A stretch of DNA of 64,000 nt from Balanoglossus misakiensis (taxonomy: Eukaryota; Hemichordata), in the NCBI GenBank assembly GCA_040954595.2, contig CM082592.2, forward strand, positions 4,836,001 through 4,900,000, given 5' to 3'. Shown here in pieces: positions 20,301-35,300 of this stretch (the stretch's first letter is position 1; each line of letters opens with the position of its first letter). The notes below the pieces were generated by a model. That model saw nothing but the letters and a program-made list of their open reading frames with translations. It did no database searches and was not told the origin of the DNA. The translations under genes and the position numbers were made by a program.

Positions 20301-23300
20301 TGTTTTATTGCTATTATATTATGCCAGTATATTGAAACTTTGCATAAAACATTTTAAAAAGGCATTTTCTTTGACTATGATATATGACTGTGGTATATGG
20401 CTAATATATCACGGTCACGTGTCGTGTCTCGACCAATCAAATAGCGTGATTTACACCATCAATATACTGGTATAATATAATACTGAATAATCAAATGGAT
20501 ATTTGACTCATTGTCAAAGCCTCGGGGGCATGCATCTTTGAAACATGTTATCTTTGCTCATTTGGCAGTAGGAAGAAGTAGCCCATTATTAGAGTTAAGG
20601 TGGCATTGCATGAAAAGTTGTGATTTTTGCCAAATTTTAATTTTTTACATAAATCGGTAGGCCTAATACTGACCCACAACATGACTAATACGTCTTGGCG
20701 GAAATGGTGCATAATCACCCCAAAATAGCACTTTTCTGAATGAGTTCACAGCTTAACAAATAGGTGTCAACAATGCAAATAGCCGTTTTTCTCAGTTTGC
20801 ATTTTCGCTGCTCTTGACAACTTCGGACTAAAATAGCTTCGCCCTGCGTTGGCCGAATTTGCTCAAATTTTGAAAGGGAATTGTGTATGACCCATCCAAC
20901 AAAACGCTAGTTTTGTTTGTCGATAAAGTGTCCCTGGCGGGAATAAACTCTGATTCAATACAACTCACCGTGAATTTGATCAAATTTTCTGAAAATCTAA
21001 CTTTTAAACGCTGTTACTCCTCAATGGAAGCAGATAACGCAAAACAAAATTAGCGTTTTTTTGCACGTGTACTCTAGTTTTGAATGACATATTAAGATGC
21101 ATGATGCATGGTCAACTTTTTTACCTATTTTAAATTTCATGACATAATATCAAAAAATGGGTTTTTTCACCCAAAATCGCCACTATTTCCGGGGATCAAT
21201 AATATTTGCAACTCAAACAAAAGTTCAAAATCTCAGCTTCCAGAATATATATGGTTTATGGGGGTTTTAACTTTTTCTTTGATGAGAAATAGGCCTCTGA
21301 AAAAGTCTCGACGGTTTCATGCAGTGCCACCTTAAATGGAAAGGTAGATATTTTTTTGTAATTTCCCCCTATAACAAGATCTGCGATTTTTTGTCAGATC
21401 GTATGCATTTCCCACACAGAAGCTTTACAAATGCAGGTATCGTTAATTTTTGCCACTTTCCTGAAAACGCCCTCCCTGCAGTGAAAACATTTGAGGTGTT
21501 TCACGGAGGTCGGATGAGTTTAGGCACAGATAATGAACACGAGTCTAACGGCATGAAGTCCGTCAAGTTCACGGCCAAGTTATTAGGATGACCTAGCTTT
21601 TCTCTCTCCCTCGAGCTGTATAGTCTTGTTAAATGGATGATCTGCGTCGTTGGTAATGAACTGAGTCAGATCCGAGGTGAAGTAGTCCTATTCACTAATT
21701 TACTTCGTTGCAGTGAAATATCGATGCTGACGTCCCGGATTGTTGAGCATGTGCTGTATTGAAGAACCTGTACCCAAAGTGTTCTGGAGGAAAAAAAAAC
21801 TAGTCCACCAGAGTAACAGCCGTTCACATTTTTATTTTCTTGAGATTTTAGAATTCAATGTTGTTCTACGCACTAAAACATCCCCAATGACCTGTTAACA
21901 TGGCTCAATTCACATTTACTGATGATATATGGACATTACAGATGAATATTTTCAGCATCAATTAATTTTTGATCAGTACCAAAAATTTGCAGACAAATTC
22001 TCATGTTACACTGACTCATGTATACTGAGAGTTGAATTTTAGAAATCGGTCATTTAGCATAATCCAGTGAGCAAAATAACATAAAAAAGCCCACCACAAG
22101 AAATAAAAATAACCAAAATAATGTCAAAAGTTACTGACTGTCCCTTTAAGCTCTTTTCTCTTATAAGCATATTTTGAACATTCAACTTTATTAGAAATGC
22201 CAGACTTTGACTGTTGGGATAATAACATTACCCCTGGGGTGCCATCTGTGTCAGATAAGACCTATAGCTCTAGCACATGGCATTGTGCTTGCAGGCCTTT
22301 ACAGTTGCGGTTCTACAGCAGTACCTTCTTATTTAACACCTCTCTCATACGTATGCCCTTGCTGGCATTTCAAAATCTACACTCTGTCAAATGTGATACC
22401 GGCATGCATTGACACCTCTTGCTGATCGACACAAGGCTGAGGGGGTGATAAGAACGTGCTGTGGTTATGTCTTAGCAGAATGTCAAAGGAGTGATATATA
22501 GCTAGCACTCCGACAGAATATTCTAGTCTGCGCTGTATCTGTACTGCATTCGCGAAGCATGTCTGAATACCAGGTGTGATCGAGTTAGGCCTCTGACCCG
22601 TTGTAAAAAAATTAAATACAACTTCCCTCCAGAAGTGAAATTGAAACCAATAAAATAGAGATTGAACTCACAGTGGCCCTTCAAATAAAAATGGGTGACC
22701 GGTGTTATCCTTGAAATGAAGTGTGTCTCAACCTCAGGGACTTTCATTTTGTGAAACGTTTGATATTTTGATATATGTGATGTTTTGCTTTGATCGATTT
22801 TTACCTTCAGAGCCAAGCTGTGAGCTAAAGAAGAATCTGCAAAAGCTTTGTCTGCTGTTGTAGAGCTAGAACAAAACCCAGCTGGGAGCTGCACAGATTT
22901 TCAAAAACAATGTTTTCGTTGAGAATTTAAAAACATCTCACGAGCCAAGCAGAATCTACCAGAACTGTTTTGCCCACAGGTTCCATGGCAACCAAGGAGC
23001 AAAGTATGAAATCTACCCCGCTGTGGCATAGAGCAGACCTTGGCAATGGTCGTGCTGTAAACCCCGAAAAGGGAAGCAGGCAATAGCGAGGGAAAGCTTT
23101 TTGATAACGCAAGAACATCAGCAGTGATTAGGATAGACAGGCTGTGACAACACGGCGATTATATATTTCCAATCTGAGCTTGTACGGCTGAATGACATAT
23201 ACTCATCAGGGTCAGTGAACTTGGGAATCAGCACAACTGCTCTACAATCAGAGATCGAACGCTTCGAATTAGCCCGAAGTGCGTGAATCCCGACAATTGA

Positions 23301-26300
23301 TAGATTGGTGTGAAACGGAGCCAGCAATTATGTCTAGCATTTGACGACTGATCTGAAGGCCTAAACATGTTAGTAACCAGTTTTCTGATTGGTAGATAGC
23401 TTATCGCAAGCACACGATTCCGCTGGTCAGTCTTCAGTCGGAACATTTGTCGGTTCTCACGCGTATGCGGAAGTAAGAAACGATTACAACAGCGAAATAA
23501 TCGATGGAAACAAGCCTTTATAAACTGTTATTGATTAAACATGGCATTGACCTGCTAAACACAATGTTGTGAAAAACTATTAACACTAAATCTGATTTAG
23601 TTAAAGGTATACGGTCACCTATACAAATGTAGCCACAGTTACCATGGTAAATCGAGATCTAACCAATCACAGATTTTCAGTGGGTGGCACAAGCGAAAAT
23701 AAAGCGTTCTTTAGAACACTCAAATACGCCATTTCAGCCATATATGGGCGTATGTAAATTGGACGTGACCGTATACCTTTAACAGAACAGCTGGACCTAA
23801 CTTTCCAATGAAAAATCACTGAATTCTATATTTTTCAGATCCTGGAAAATTGATCTACACAACAGTCTTGCATTTGTGATTAAGCAAAAGATACATGTAT
23901 TGATTGAAATGTTAAAATGTGTCCTAGGCTGTAATTTTCGGCACATTTCAAAAATCCCAAGTCTGTCTTTGCAAACTGATTTTTAAGAGTCCCTGATATC
24001 TGCCCTAGGAATCCCAGACGATAAAGTCAGGGAACACTATTATGCAAAATTTGACTTTTAGAAACTGAACAATTTAATATTTATGTGGCCATTTGATACA
24101 CCTAGCTGAAAAAATATGCAGTTTCACAAGAAGCAATGCGTGTCATTTTGCAAAGGGTATGATCTTTTGGTGTTTATCCATTCAAATACCATTGCCAGAT
24201 TATCACCTGTAATAAACTTTTATGTCGTTGAATGTGTGTGGCACATTATGAATAATTGCTCCCTAGACATACATTAACACCTATCTGGCGCATCACTGAG
24301 GCTGCCCTCGTAAAAAGTCTGAACGAAAATCATACATCATTTCGAAAACGATCAACCAACAAAACCAGGAATTTTATGCAAAGCTTTTATTACTTTTTGA
24401 GTTCATTTCAAGATGAACTTTATAAAATTTACGACCACGTACAGAAAAAAAACGCCCTTGATCCAAGTCAGCTGTATGGTTCGCCTCCAAATGCCAAGAA
24501 AGTAATATCTCTCATTTGTTTTCAATCATGTTATAGACTTACTTTATGAATGGGAGTAGGAAAAGAAAGTTATAAAAATGCATGTGTACTTTACACAGAT
24601 TTATAATAATAACTTTTATTTGAGAGGGAGGAGGGGGTTTAATATATAGATGCAGACAAACCTAAAATAAGTCAAATCTAGGATTTTGTCACTGTGTCAC
24701 TTTCATCACTAATTGTCAGACTGAAGGAAGTTAGGAAATTTTATTTCAACTACATGTAAATGAGTTATACATAAGAAAAAAATGCAAGGAAAAGTGGCTT
24801 TCCATAGCAACACTCACAAATGCATCAAAATTTTTACTTGTAAAAACTTCAAAATAACTAAAAGGTATATATTAAAAATAATTTGTTTGTTTTTTCAATT
24901 TAACAAACAAACAAACAAACAAATAAATTAATACATATGTACATCACCAAATAAATTCTGGTCTAGCTACCTCCATGCACTATTGCATTTCCCTCACAAT
25001 ACTATCTCTTGTAATAATCCAGAGACACGAAAAACAACAGACAAAGTATTAAATTCACAACTGACCTGATTTGGCTGTCTGCAAACAACACGTCCACCTA
25101 CTTCCTCTGTAAGCCCCAGGGTGGAAAGTGTCTAGCATGTGTGTGTTGGACACGCAGGTCTTCCTGATCGCCGACAGCCATTGGTGCATATCATTTACAT
25201 CCTTGTGATGAGACAAAACATAGAAATGTGTCAGACTGAGAGATGATATAATCGAACTGGTAGAATAAAAGCAATTGAGACTTTTCCATCGTGACTAGCT
25301 GAGACAGTTAAGTGATGTACATGTATTAAGAAAAGATCTTATTGTCTGAGGCACAGTTTATATGTGATGGAAGAACTAAGCAATGACACAGATTCAGGGA
25401 CAGTACCATAATTTTTTAGGAATGTACAGCTTTTTGCTGTGTGTATTGACTATAACAGTACATAACACTTTCTTCATTACCAAAACACCAAATATTTGCG
25501 GTGTTAACATTTTGTATGTGTGTAATGAACATTGTTATCAACAATTTAATATATGTGTCAATGCTATAAAATTAGTGTACAAATTACAGCCGTAATTATC
25601 TGTGTTGTCTTGAATCACGATCAGTAGACAAATTATCAAAGAGAAAATTTCGGCATGATGTAGGAAATGATACTGATATATACAATCATAAAAAAGTCAC
25701 AACGCGACTCTTTTTGCTCATTCTGTCCTTCCCCTCAACTTAATATCAACCTGGAACATTAATCTATCTCCCGCAATGTTACCGGCAAAGTTTTCATGAT
25801 CCCGGCAATAAATCGTAATGGTTTTTTCGAGATCAATAATTGATCCATCGTGTTTGATTTACTGCGCGCAATATTTGCGCAGAAAATTGCGTTACGGCAG
25901 CCGGCATATAAATTGTTAAATCACAGCGCCCGGGATAAAATGTCAAAGGAACGACACGAACAAACAGCGGAGATCAAAGATGTCGCCACGTTGCCATGGC
26001 GAAACAGCATCTGCGGGTCGAAGGTCGCCCACACGCACGAACCGGGCGCCTTTGGCAGTGTCAGTGTGCGAGGTATGAAATTTGCATGCGTGTTCTCGGT
26101 GACGGTGATAAACCGAGGCATTCTCTGAAAGTCGCTTTTTCTATCTCTTCACCGCGTTCAGTCCCCATTGTCCATTAAATGCGCATTAAGACCCGGGCAA
26201 TCATTCGCCCTTCCATTAAACTATAATTCAAATTGCAGATTCTGGATCAAGACTCGGTCGGCCGAGCAAGCAGACAACCCATTTCGCAGCTTTTTACTCA

Positions 26301-29300
26301 GTGTTGATCTTGCGTCAGTGCAAACTCTTCACGTTGCACATTTGATTAGTATCTTAAGAGTATCATTCAAACCTCAATCGATGATTATCTTCTAATTCTC
26401 AAATTAAGGACATGAACGGAATTCTAAGGTTCAACCTCGTTGACAGAGCCCACCACAGTTAGAATTGCCACTACATGTACACTGTGTGATGCAGATGAAA
26501 GGGATTTTGCAGTAATACGAGTTGACCCAACTTGCTGTATTTCTGCATTTCAATTACAGACCACTTAATTTCAACAATAACACTCCGGGAGCCCATATTG
26601 CAATTTTTCATCAGCTAATTTGACTCATTTTACATACTTGTGGGTTTTCATCGCCTTAGAATATTCTTCAAGATGTGTATTCAGTAACCATAATTTGTAA
26701 ACATTTTTATTGTGAGGATGCAAGTGTGTGCATAAACCTATTTGTCAATTTCACTCAGAATTTGAGATGCAAACTACAGGTTGAGATTGAGTCACAGTGT
26801 GGTCATAGTCCATATGGGCATGCATTGCACATAATATTATCTCAAATTCCACCAGGCATGTGACACAAGTTATCTCCAACCAGAAATATTTGAAACGACA
26901 GGTTGAAACAAAACCATACAAGCAATCAGTAGAAATGCACGTCTACTGTGCAATTCTGGGTTTCACCGTACGACACAATCACGTACATGTGACCTTCTGG
27001 AGACCTCTGTTCGACAGAAAACCGCATATAGTTGTCAATGCCTTGTTTTTTTCACAGGGGAAGCCCATTAGCTGAATTATCGTTGACATATTGGACGTGA
27101 TAATTCACTCAAGCAAAGGGCAGTCTGGTTCATTTTAGCAAATCCTATAATGCCATTCTCAAATGTGTCAAAAATTTTATCTCATCCACTGTGAATATAC
27201 TATGTATAAATGTTGTGCACCGTTTCTGAAGTGGACATGCCTAATGCTCAGCACACGCACACACACATATACAAAAATACTTTACATAAATGGAACATTC
27301 AAGTTTACAGCAGTGCATAAGAAGAGCACCTTAGTGCATGTGCAGGTACCGTACAAGCACTTACACATGCATGATGCACTGTGATGCAGGTACAAGCTCA
27401 CATGCATGATGCACGTGCACACATGCACACATGCACATACATGTACTCTTATGCAGGAATATGCACACGCCCACACATGCACACACACACCACATATATA
27501 TATATGCATACACTTTGTAGTCACCTTAGCTTGCATGTACAGTGTCTTGTGATTTCCCTCCGAGTCCTTGTATATAATCTGCATCATGTAGGGTCTCTGA
27601 AAGGCGTTGCAATCAACCGTCTCCACTGCGCAAACTCTCGGAATCTGAATGGTGGATCTGACCTGAAAGCAGAGGGCAGAGAAAAGTCACTTCGAAAATT
27701 GCCACATTTCGCAAGTCGTATATTAGAGTGCGGGTTAGGAATTTCCCTCGGCAGGGCGTCCCTCGGTATAAAATGAAACGCTATTCAGTCTGGGACTTGG
27801 AGTGGCGTGCTGCACAGCGGTAGACGAATTAGTAGCACAGCTCAAAAAGGGGGATTAGATGAAAGATTTCACACTGTTGGGTGCAGTTCACCCGAGACAG
27901 AGCGCATTTCAGCGACAATCGACTTGTAAGTTGCTAACAAGGATGAAAGTAGCAGTGTGGGGCTGAAATGCAGGTCAAAATGTCAGCTTGATAATTGTGA
28001 GGTTACATGGAAATCACGCTTTTTTTTCTCACTGTCAAAACTGTCACGGAAAATAACAGAGCTGGGATATGCTGGTTGCTTTATACCCATTTATTAATTT
28101 TGACATCTGATCCCTCTTACTGGTAAACTTCTGAAACTACGTTCCTGCACAAAAGAAATCTCTTGATTTTTTTTCTGCCTTTGCTGACCCTTGATAGAAA
28201 GACTTTCTCGCTTACTTTACTGTTGGATTCTGGGATAGCTGTCATCAGCTTGGAACGTATTAGACGATTGTAGTGGTAAAAGTATAGTCAGACAGAATGG
28301 TTTGAGTTTGAGATCTGTGACGTAACGCCATTCCCGATAATTATAGACCCCTCGAAATCTTGAACAAATACCTCGATCTCGGGCTCCTTGGCGTAGGACA
28401 GCGTCTCGTTGCTCAGCCAGAAGTAGCGCTTCTTGAAGGTGAAGGGCGTGATGACGGCGATGTCTTCGCCCCGCCGCTTGCGCAGGTAGCCTTCCTTGAT
28501 GGTCATGGTGTGGTGAAAGACGCTGCGTTGCTGGATTTCACCGGGAGGCACTTTGTGGGAAAAGTCGGGAAAAGCAGAACACATCAATCAGGGCAGAATT
28601 ACATGCATACCCACGACAATAGTAAACTTGGAAACCCCTTCACAGCCAGAGTTTGGAGCAACCGTCCATTGCTTCCAGTGGAGAAGTTGGACCAGTACAC
28701 TCAAAAAATGGGGATGATAGGCCATATCTGACTCGAGAGTTGTTAAACGGACTAACCAATCTAATTTCTTGGGAGAGAATTAGTGTGCTTGATAAAAGTG
28801 AATAATTCAAGGCATGTATTGAAAACTGTTCCTCAAGGAACTGATATTTTTTGCCAGGAAAAATCAAACCAGACTTGAAAAACCACACACACACACACGA
28901 CCCTTGCCCAAGGTAATCAAATGGTTAATCGAGGATCATAGACAGTAGAAACAAACTTTGCCTGCCTGTTCAACATGCTCAGATGCATCATTCAGCACGT
29001 ACCATTTTTATTTCAAGCCTTGCTCACCAAGCAATATATACATTAAGCTTAATCAGTCACGGCGTATATTTGAATTTTTTAATAGTTTTTCATCAAAGCA
29101 GAGTAGGAGACTGTCTGACTCAATTATCATGTCTGCAGTCCTGTTACCCTCTATTTACCGCCGACTGGAACAGACAAGTCGTGTATCGACCGAAAGACCG
29201 ACTGGCTGTCTAATTCCCTGGAGAAAATAGAGGGTAGTAGGGCTGATATGGTAATTCTCGGCAAGGAAAGTCCAGCTGCACGCCACAAACAAAACAAAAG

Positions 29301-32300
29301 CCCAGAAGAAAGATATCATAACAGTTCATTATGTGCATAGATTTTGAGTTTATAAAGTGATTGTGAAGTGACGAATTTTACATTACGTGTCTAGGGTCTA
29401 TTCTGTTCTTCATCAGTGGATCACGTGTTGTGCGTGTGTGCGTTCGAGTTTGAGGGTTGGAGAAGGGGTGGGGGTCAAATCGTGTGAGTGCATGTGTGCG
29501 CGAAACGAGGAAGGGTTGTCGTGGAAACACATGCAAGTCTGCAACGGTGTACTTCGGAGAGATCGTGACAGAGAGAGAGACCAAGAGAACGCCCACCTTT
29601 GAGATAATCCAGATCATGTTGGGCTGAGTGTGAGCGATCGAATCCATCGGACGGGGGATGAAAACATAAGGTTATAAAAAAATAAAAGAAACAACTTAAA
29701 AAAACTGCAATTGATGACAAACAAATATGTGGAGATAAAGCAGTCACGTGACACTAATGTGAAATTAATGGAGGACGTCTAGAAAGTAAACAGACCATGT
29801 GAGATGAAAACTGAACAAAATAAGGGAAAAACACGGTGACTGTGGTTCTTGTCCTAAATTATCGTACATATGTTGGTGAAATATTGTGCTGCTATATAAA
29901 TATTTGGTATAATACAAAATGATAATGAAATCAAATATGTGGTGATTGTTATCAGTGTAAATGTAAAATAATTTCTTGCAATGTGTATACACCGGTACAG
30001 ATATTTATGTTTTTCCTGAATTTGAAGTGATTTTGCGAATTTGTTGTCAGATTCTTTTTCACAGTGAGCAATCTGTTGGCTTTTCTGGCTCACAACAAAC
30101 AGTACATCCAATCATATTAGCTCTTGTACACTGATAGTGTGCAAGAGCTAACATATATGCAGGGAATGTATACTGTATACACCAATCAACCAGCCAGCCA
30201 ACAAACCAACACACACAGACGTACACCATCCAACTCACTCACTATTAACCCACTAGGACACCCATATTAACCCAATTTACCTTCTGCTTCATCAATGTCA
30301 ATAAGCCTGTCCAAGAAGTCCCTTATTCGGATAGCACTGTCCATGATGACTGGATACAGTGGCTGCATGTACTGTTCCTTTCCAAGCTGGGCGCCTAAAT
30401 TACCAATACTTTGTATAGCCTAAAAAGATAAATATGAGGGAAAAAATAGAGGTATAAGTCTTAAACATCACAATCTCCAACTAATATGGTTCTATCAAGA
30501 GCTAGCTGTTTAAACATATAAGACAAGATTTCTTGCAGCTCTTTAACCCTTTCACCACCATGGTTCAGTCCAATTGCATTGTTTTCTATGGTCAGTTGGA
30601 CCACTAAAGAGGGAACTGGGGGTGAAAGGGTTAAGGTAAAATACAATACAGAAGAGATGTCTCGACAAGTGCAAGGCAAATGTCAATGTGTGATGTCCTT
30701 AAAGAAGGAATATTTAAATATGTCTGCATGAGCTTGCTTGCGTAAGTGTACACTATCCTCAGTGAAGTCCATGGGTTTTATCCTGTAAAACCTTTCACTT
30801 GCAGTGGCCACAACGATATGTGTTTGGGATTCACATATTTTCTGCAGATGTATGTACACTGACTGACAATCTCAGTACAAGGGAGGCCATCTGAAATTGC
30901 ATCGTATCTAGCAAAACTCAATAAACCTCGCAGGGTAACAGCCTTACGAGATTTTGATAAATATTAGATAATCGCATCTCCAGCAAATCGTCAGGGGACT
31001 GTGATATAACCGTGTTGCCAGAGATTGGCCATCTGCAATATGTACATTTATATTGGATATCAGAGTTGCGCTAACACTTCCATCATATTTTATACTGTAT
31101 CACAGACTGGCATAGAAATTACGGGGAAATGAGCTGAAATGAGTTGGGTTTTTTTGCCCCCATTCAACTGGAAATAAACCGGAGATTACTTGATTCCTAT
31201 AAACCACCTGAGGAATCGAACTGTCTAGTTTTCTTCTCAACAGATCAGTCTGAGGATCATTCTTTATTGTCACGTACTGTAAAACAGGAAATTTTCACGA
31301 CAGGAAATTTTCACGATATTAACTTGGGCAGCTATTATGTGCTGATTAATTTTATCTCTGATAAACATTTTATTGTACACACTGATCTATCGCGACTGTT
31401 TATTTTCACGTTTTTGTGTGTGAAAAATTTCCCGTTTCACAGTATATTTTACTTCAGTGAAAGTCGCTTAAAAATAGACAGCACCATGCAAAAGTTACTT
31501 CTTGATACAGTCTCATTGTATCGATCTTTTCAAAACTTTCTCAGAGTCATGTCAGTGAAACTTTTCCAGGTGCTGAATGTCAACGTCCTACTGTAAAACA
31601 CTTTATTTTCGCGAGTTGAAATTTTCACGATATCGAGAGAGGCCACTGTCTCGCGAGTATTAATTTTCGCATTCTCTTATTTCATTCACTGCATCGTTAT
31701 CTTAAAAAAAAAATTACGCGACTTTTTATTTTCACGCTATTTTGGCTCTCGCGTATTTCGTGAAAATTTATCGCTCGCGAAAATAAAGTGTTTTACAGTA
31801 ATTCAGACACCCTCACATACCTTGGCCAACAGAGTCAGCGTCCGACACACGTACTTGTCCGCGTGCTGCTCTCGCAGCGAGAAAAGCTTCGGCGACAATA
31901 TGGCAGGTGCAAAAAACCTGAGAAACAGAAATCCGCTTATACACAGGTATTTGATGTCCTGCGGGGTGAAAAGAACCAAATGTCAGTGAGTCACCGTTAC
32001 AGTTTCCTGTCAACTTTTCGAAATCGTCAAAAGGCAAAGAAAAAGATAATCTCTCATCACGATCTCTGGCTTCAATTTCATTTGACATTTTAAAGACTGA
32101 TCCATCCTGCTGAATAAATCACACCAGCAAACAAAGAACTTTATAAAAGCTTTGATTTTAAAGTGTATCGTACAGGGCACGGTTCTTCAGGGCACTGCAT
32201 GACCGTCTGCGGAGTAATCTGTTTCGAAACACCCAGTGAATGAGGTTCAGTCGCTGTTTGCACCTGCACCCATTGCAAAATAGGTCGGGAACATCCACGA

Positions 32301-35300
32301 AATTCAAATGGATGAAACCACGTATGCAACATGGTGGGTTAAAGATACACGGTCACCTGTGGAAAATTGTCTACAGTTACCATGGTAAACTTGAGATCTA
32401 GCCAATCACGGATTTTCAGTGGGTGGCACACGCGAGAAAAAGAGCGCCACCATACGTTCTTTAGAACTCTCAAATACGCCGTTTCTGTCATATATGGGCC
32501 TATGTAAATTGGAGGTGACCGTATACCTTTAACACAGTACTCAGTACAGTTCAGGTAGGTGAAACCATTCATGCTGCGGGGGGAGTTCAGTCAGTAGAGC
32601 GAGTCACCCACCTCGTGTTCGCTATCGGGGAACCTGTCCTCCACCCTCTTCCTCAGCTGCTTGAAGGCCAGTCGCATGACGGGCGGGCATCTGTCCACCG
32701 ACATCAATATACAGTTGATGATGGACACCAGGTACGCTGTCAGGGTCGCCGTGCTCTGCTCCAGCATCTGGTTGGCACTCAGGGCTTTCACACTCAGCCT
32801 CCTGTGTGGAGGAAACATAGCGCGAACATATTACATTAAGGTAGAATGTGCCACGAAAAACGGTCTCAAGTTTTTTCTTGTATTTTGTCTGGTACATGTA
32901 TTTGAATGACACCAGAGGTGACACACGCACACAATGTACACACAGACACACACATACACACAGTTCAATGACAGTCACCACTGTCTGTTTTATTAACTGC
33001 ATGGACGGTTTGAGAAGACTTACAACATACAGCACTCAATTGCTGCCCTAAAGGTTAAGCACTTTCTCATTTAGTGAAGGGTTAAGTACGATCGCTATCT
33101 CATTGAGTGAAGTACTGAGGTCTGCGCGGGTCGTAATCATCACCGCAAGTGAAGCATAAAAAGTCATCTCAGTTGCCACTCATCATCATAAATTCAGCGA
33201 GAATTCATACACACATGGCTCTTAATTGTAATGTACGGTATACTGGGGCTTAATGCAATGGTCCCTAAAGAATACCAGCTGGTCAGTATGTGAGCGGGCT
33301 GGCGGGGGTGAAATTGGTCTAAGAATGCAAGTGTGTTTTCCTCAATTTCTATCTGCCATGGCCAGTCATTCAAATGTTTGCAAATTTCACTGCAACTGGT
33401 TCTAAAAATATAAATCAAACTTGCACATCTGCACTATAATATGGGAAAATTTTGTACAACAGGATTATGCCAAAAATTATCGCAGTTAACAGGTGTGTAT
33501 AATAATTAAAGACATTGATAACGTGCAAGAGAAGAATTATTCACGTCAGAGAAAAATTATGCATGTCGGAAGAAAAGGCCACTACCCACCTTCTGAGAAG
33601 ATCAAACTTATCAGGGTCCAATTCCAGCAGCTTGCGTTCGTTGAATATCTTATCAATCACAGGTCCCAGCGTCTCGTGTAAATAGGGCATTCCGATGACT
33701 TTCATGAATTGGTCCACCGACTTGGTTGCTAGGGAGTTGCCACGGAACAAGGTATTGGTATCCTCTGTTGCGAAGGGAAACAATGGAATGTTTGAGGAAT
33801 ATTTTTTTTTTTATTTCGAAAAATGGGATGAGTATCTGAGCAAACTCAAGCATAAATTATTTAAGAATTAAAGATTATACTGGATGTTGTATTGGGGATT
33901 TGTCAATTCCTTTTATCCCCCTTACAATAGAATTAGAACTCCATTGGTATAACCTGGCTGTGAAACTGAATACCCTCCCTGCCACTATATTCACTTCTGA
34001 CTTCTCTGCCCTAAATCTCCTTCTCATCAATTTGCAGACGTCTCGATCAGCAAAGTCTGAGCCTCAATACAAGCTAATACCTTTTCGTAAAAAAAAAGCG
34101 ACTGTGTGTTTTCACAGCGAGTAATTCATCTCTATCATTCAAGCCGCTTGCGGATTTCGAGTCTTTTCTCGATCGGCACAAAAGCAAAAAAGTCGTAAAA
34201 TGTCAGGAAGAGTTAAACGCTGATTGTGAAGGAGCTCGATCGGGGATTTCCACTTGGGGAGAATAATTAGATTGGATCGCAGCTCTCCACACAGACGTCG
34301 TGTTATCTTTCTACTTGGCTTGGCAACACGAAAAGAGCAAAGACTGCCCCCCTCTGATAACGAAGGCTGATGGTGCCCTCGAAGGCAGTCATCACATCAT
34401 ATTATGAGTGTCATTCAGGCAGGAATGCATCTGGTGGTCTCGCGGATTAACATCCTTGATGAGAACGATCATTTTGTATGGGATGTGGGAGGCATCTCGT
34501 AAATCGGTATACCGTATGAAAGAAATAAGCAATTAGAAATTAAGACTTAGTCGCTGACTCAGAGTTTCCCGCTAGCTACATTGTTGTAACAATTGTACTT
34601 CTAGAATTTACCAGCACAGTTTACTGTAAAGTGGGAAATTTTTCTCAAATGATAACATTTCGCGAACTATGCGAGAGCAAAAAAAAAAAAATGCAAAAAT
34701 AAAGAAGTTGCATAAAAATGTTTTTTGGGGATAACGATGCAGTGAATTACCCCGGTATGAGAGACACCAACAAACAAAAACGTAACTGAGCCAGACCAAT
34801 AGTCATAGCATTCATAAAACATACATTGTAATACACCGTACATATATACATTGACTTGCACAGAGAGATCAACAACAAAACACACACCCCTACATTTGGT
34901 CGGCAACAAGAGAAAGCAAATGACTCTGGGTGTATAATAGAGAGTAATATAGCCGGCCTGAGGGATTTCGACGGCTTAGAAACTGTAAAGGTCGGGGTAT
35001 AAAAAATCCATTACCTGTTCTGCTTGACCTTTTCCCTGTTTTAAGGCTGACTGAACAAACTATTAAGTTGATTATATATGATGGAAAATTTACCTGTGAG
35101 CTTTGGGGCAACCGTGTGTTTTATGTTATTATTTCTTAAAGACATTTCCATGCGATGTAAGAATCAGCGGTCCGTCTCTTTTATATGAATTCACACGGAA
35201 AACACGCGTTTTCAGTTGGTATTACTGTACGTGACTTTGAAATCATCACATCAGATAAAGGCGTTTACAGCCAATGGAAGATTACGATTTCTTGGAATCT

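Larger units (their letters stand above)
18024..25065 (-). other. RASAL1 intron with nested foldback elements
   Basis: A 7 kb intron. It holds a tandem duplication (19745-19986), two adjacent foldbacks (20171-20482), a 741 bp TTAA element (20595-21335), a family C MITE (23601-23782) and an AAAC simple repeat near 24901-24925. No coding exon was recognised. Confidence 0.8.
30420..31820 (-). other. RASAL1 intron carrying three MITEs
   Basis: A 1.4 kb intron with one family B MITE (30543-30634) and two family A foldbacks (31275-31444, 31589-31800). The second ends 20 bases from the splice donor. Confidence 0.85.

Noticed and set aside
27658-27660. Downstream AG (27659-27658) as the acceptor of the PH second-half exon
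   Set aside because: Starting at 27657 would shift the frame against the preceding exon; the AG at 27664-27663 keeps the frame and the human spacing.
27381-27776. Plus-strand ORF rich in His, Met and Thr
   Set aside because: It is a translation of the CATG/CA repeat and the antisense of a RASAL1 exon.
28360-28731. Plus-strand ORF of 123 codons
   Set aside because: It is the antisense shadow of the RASAL1 PH-domain exon.
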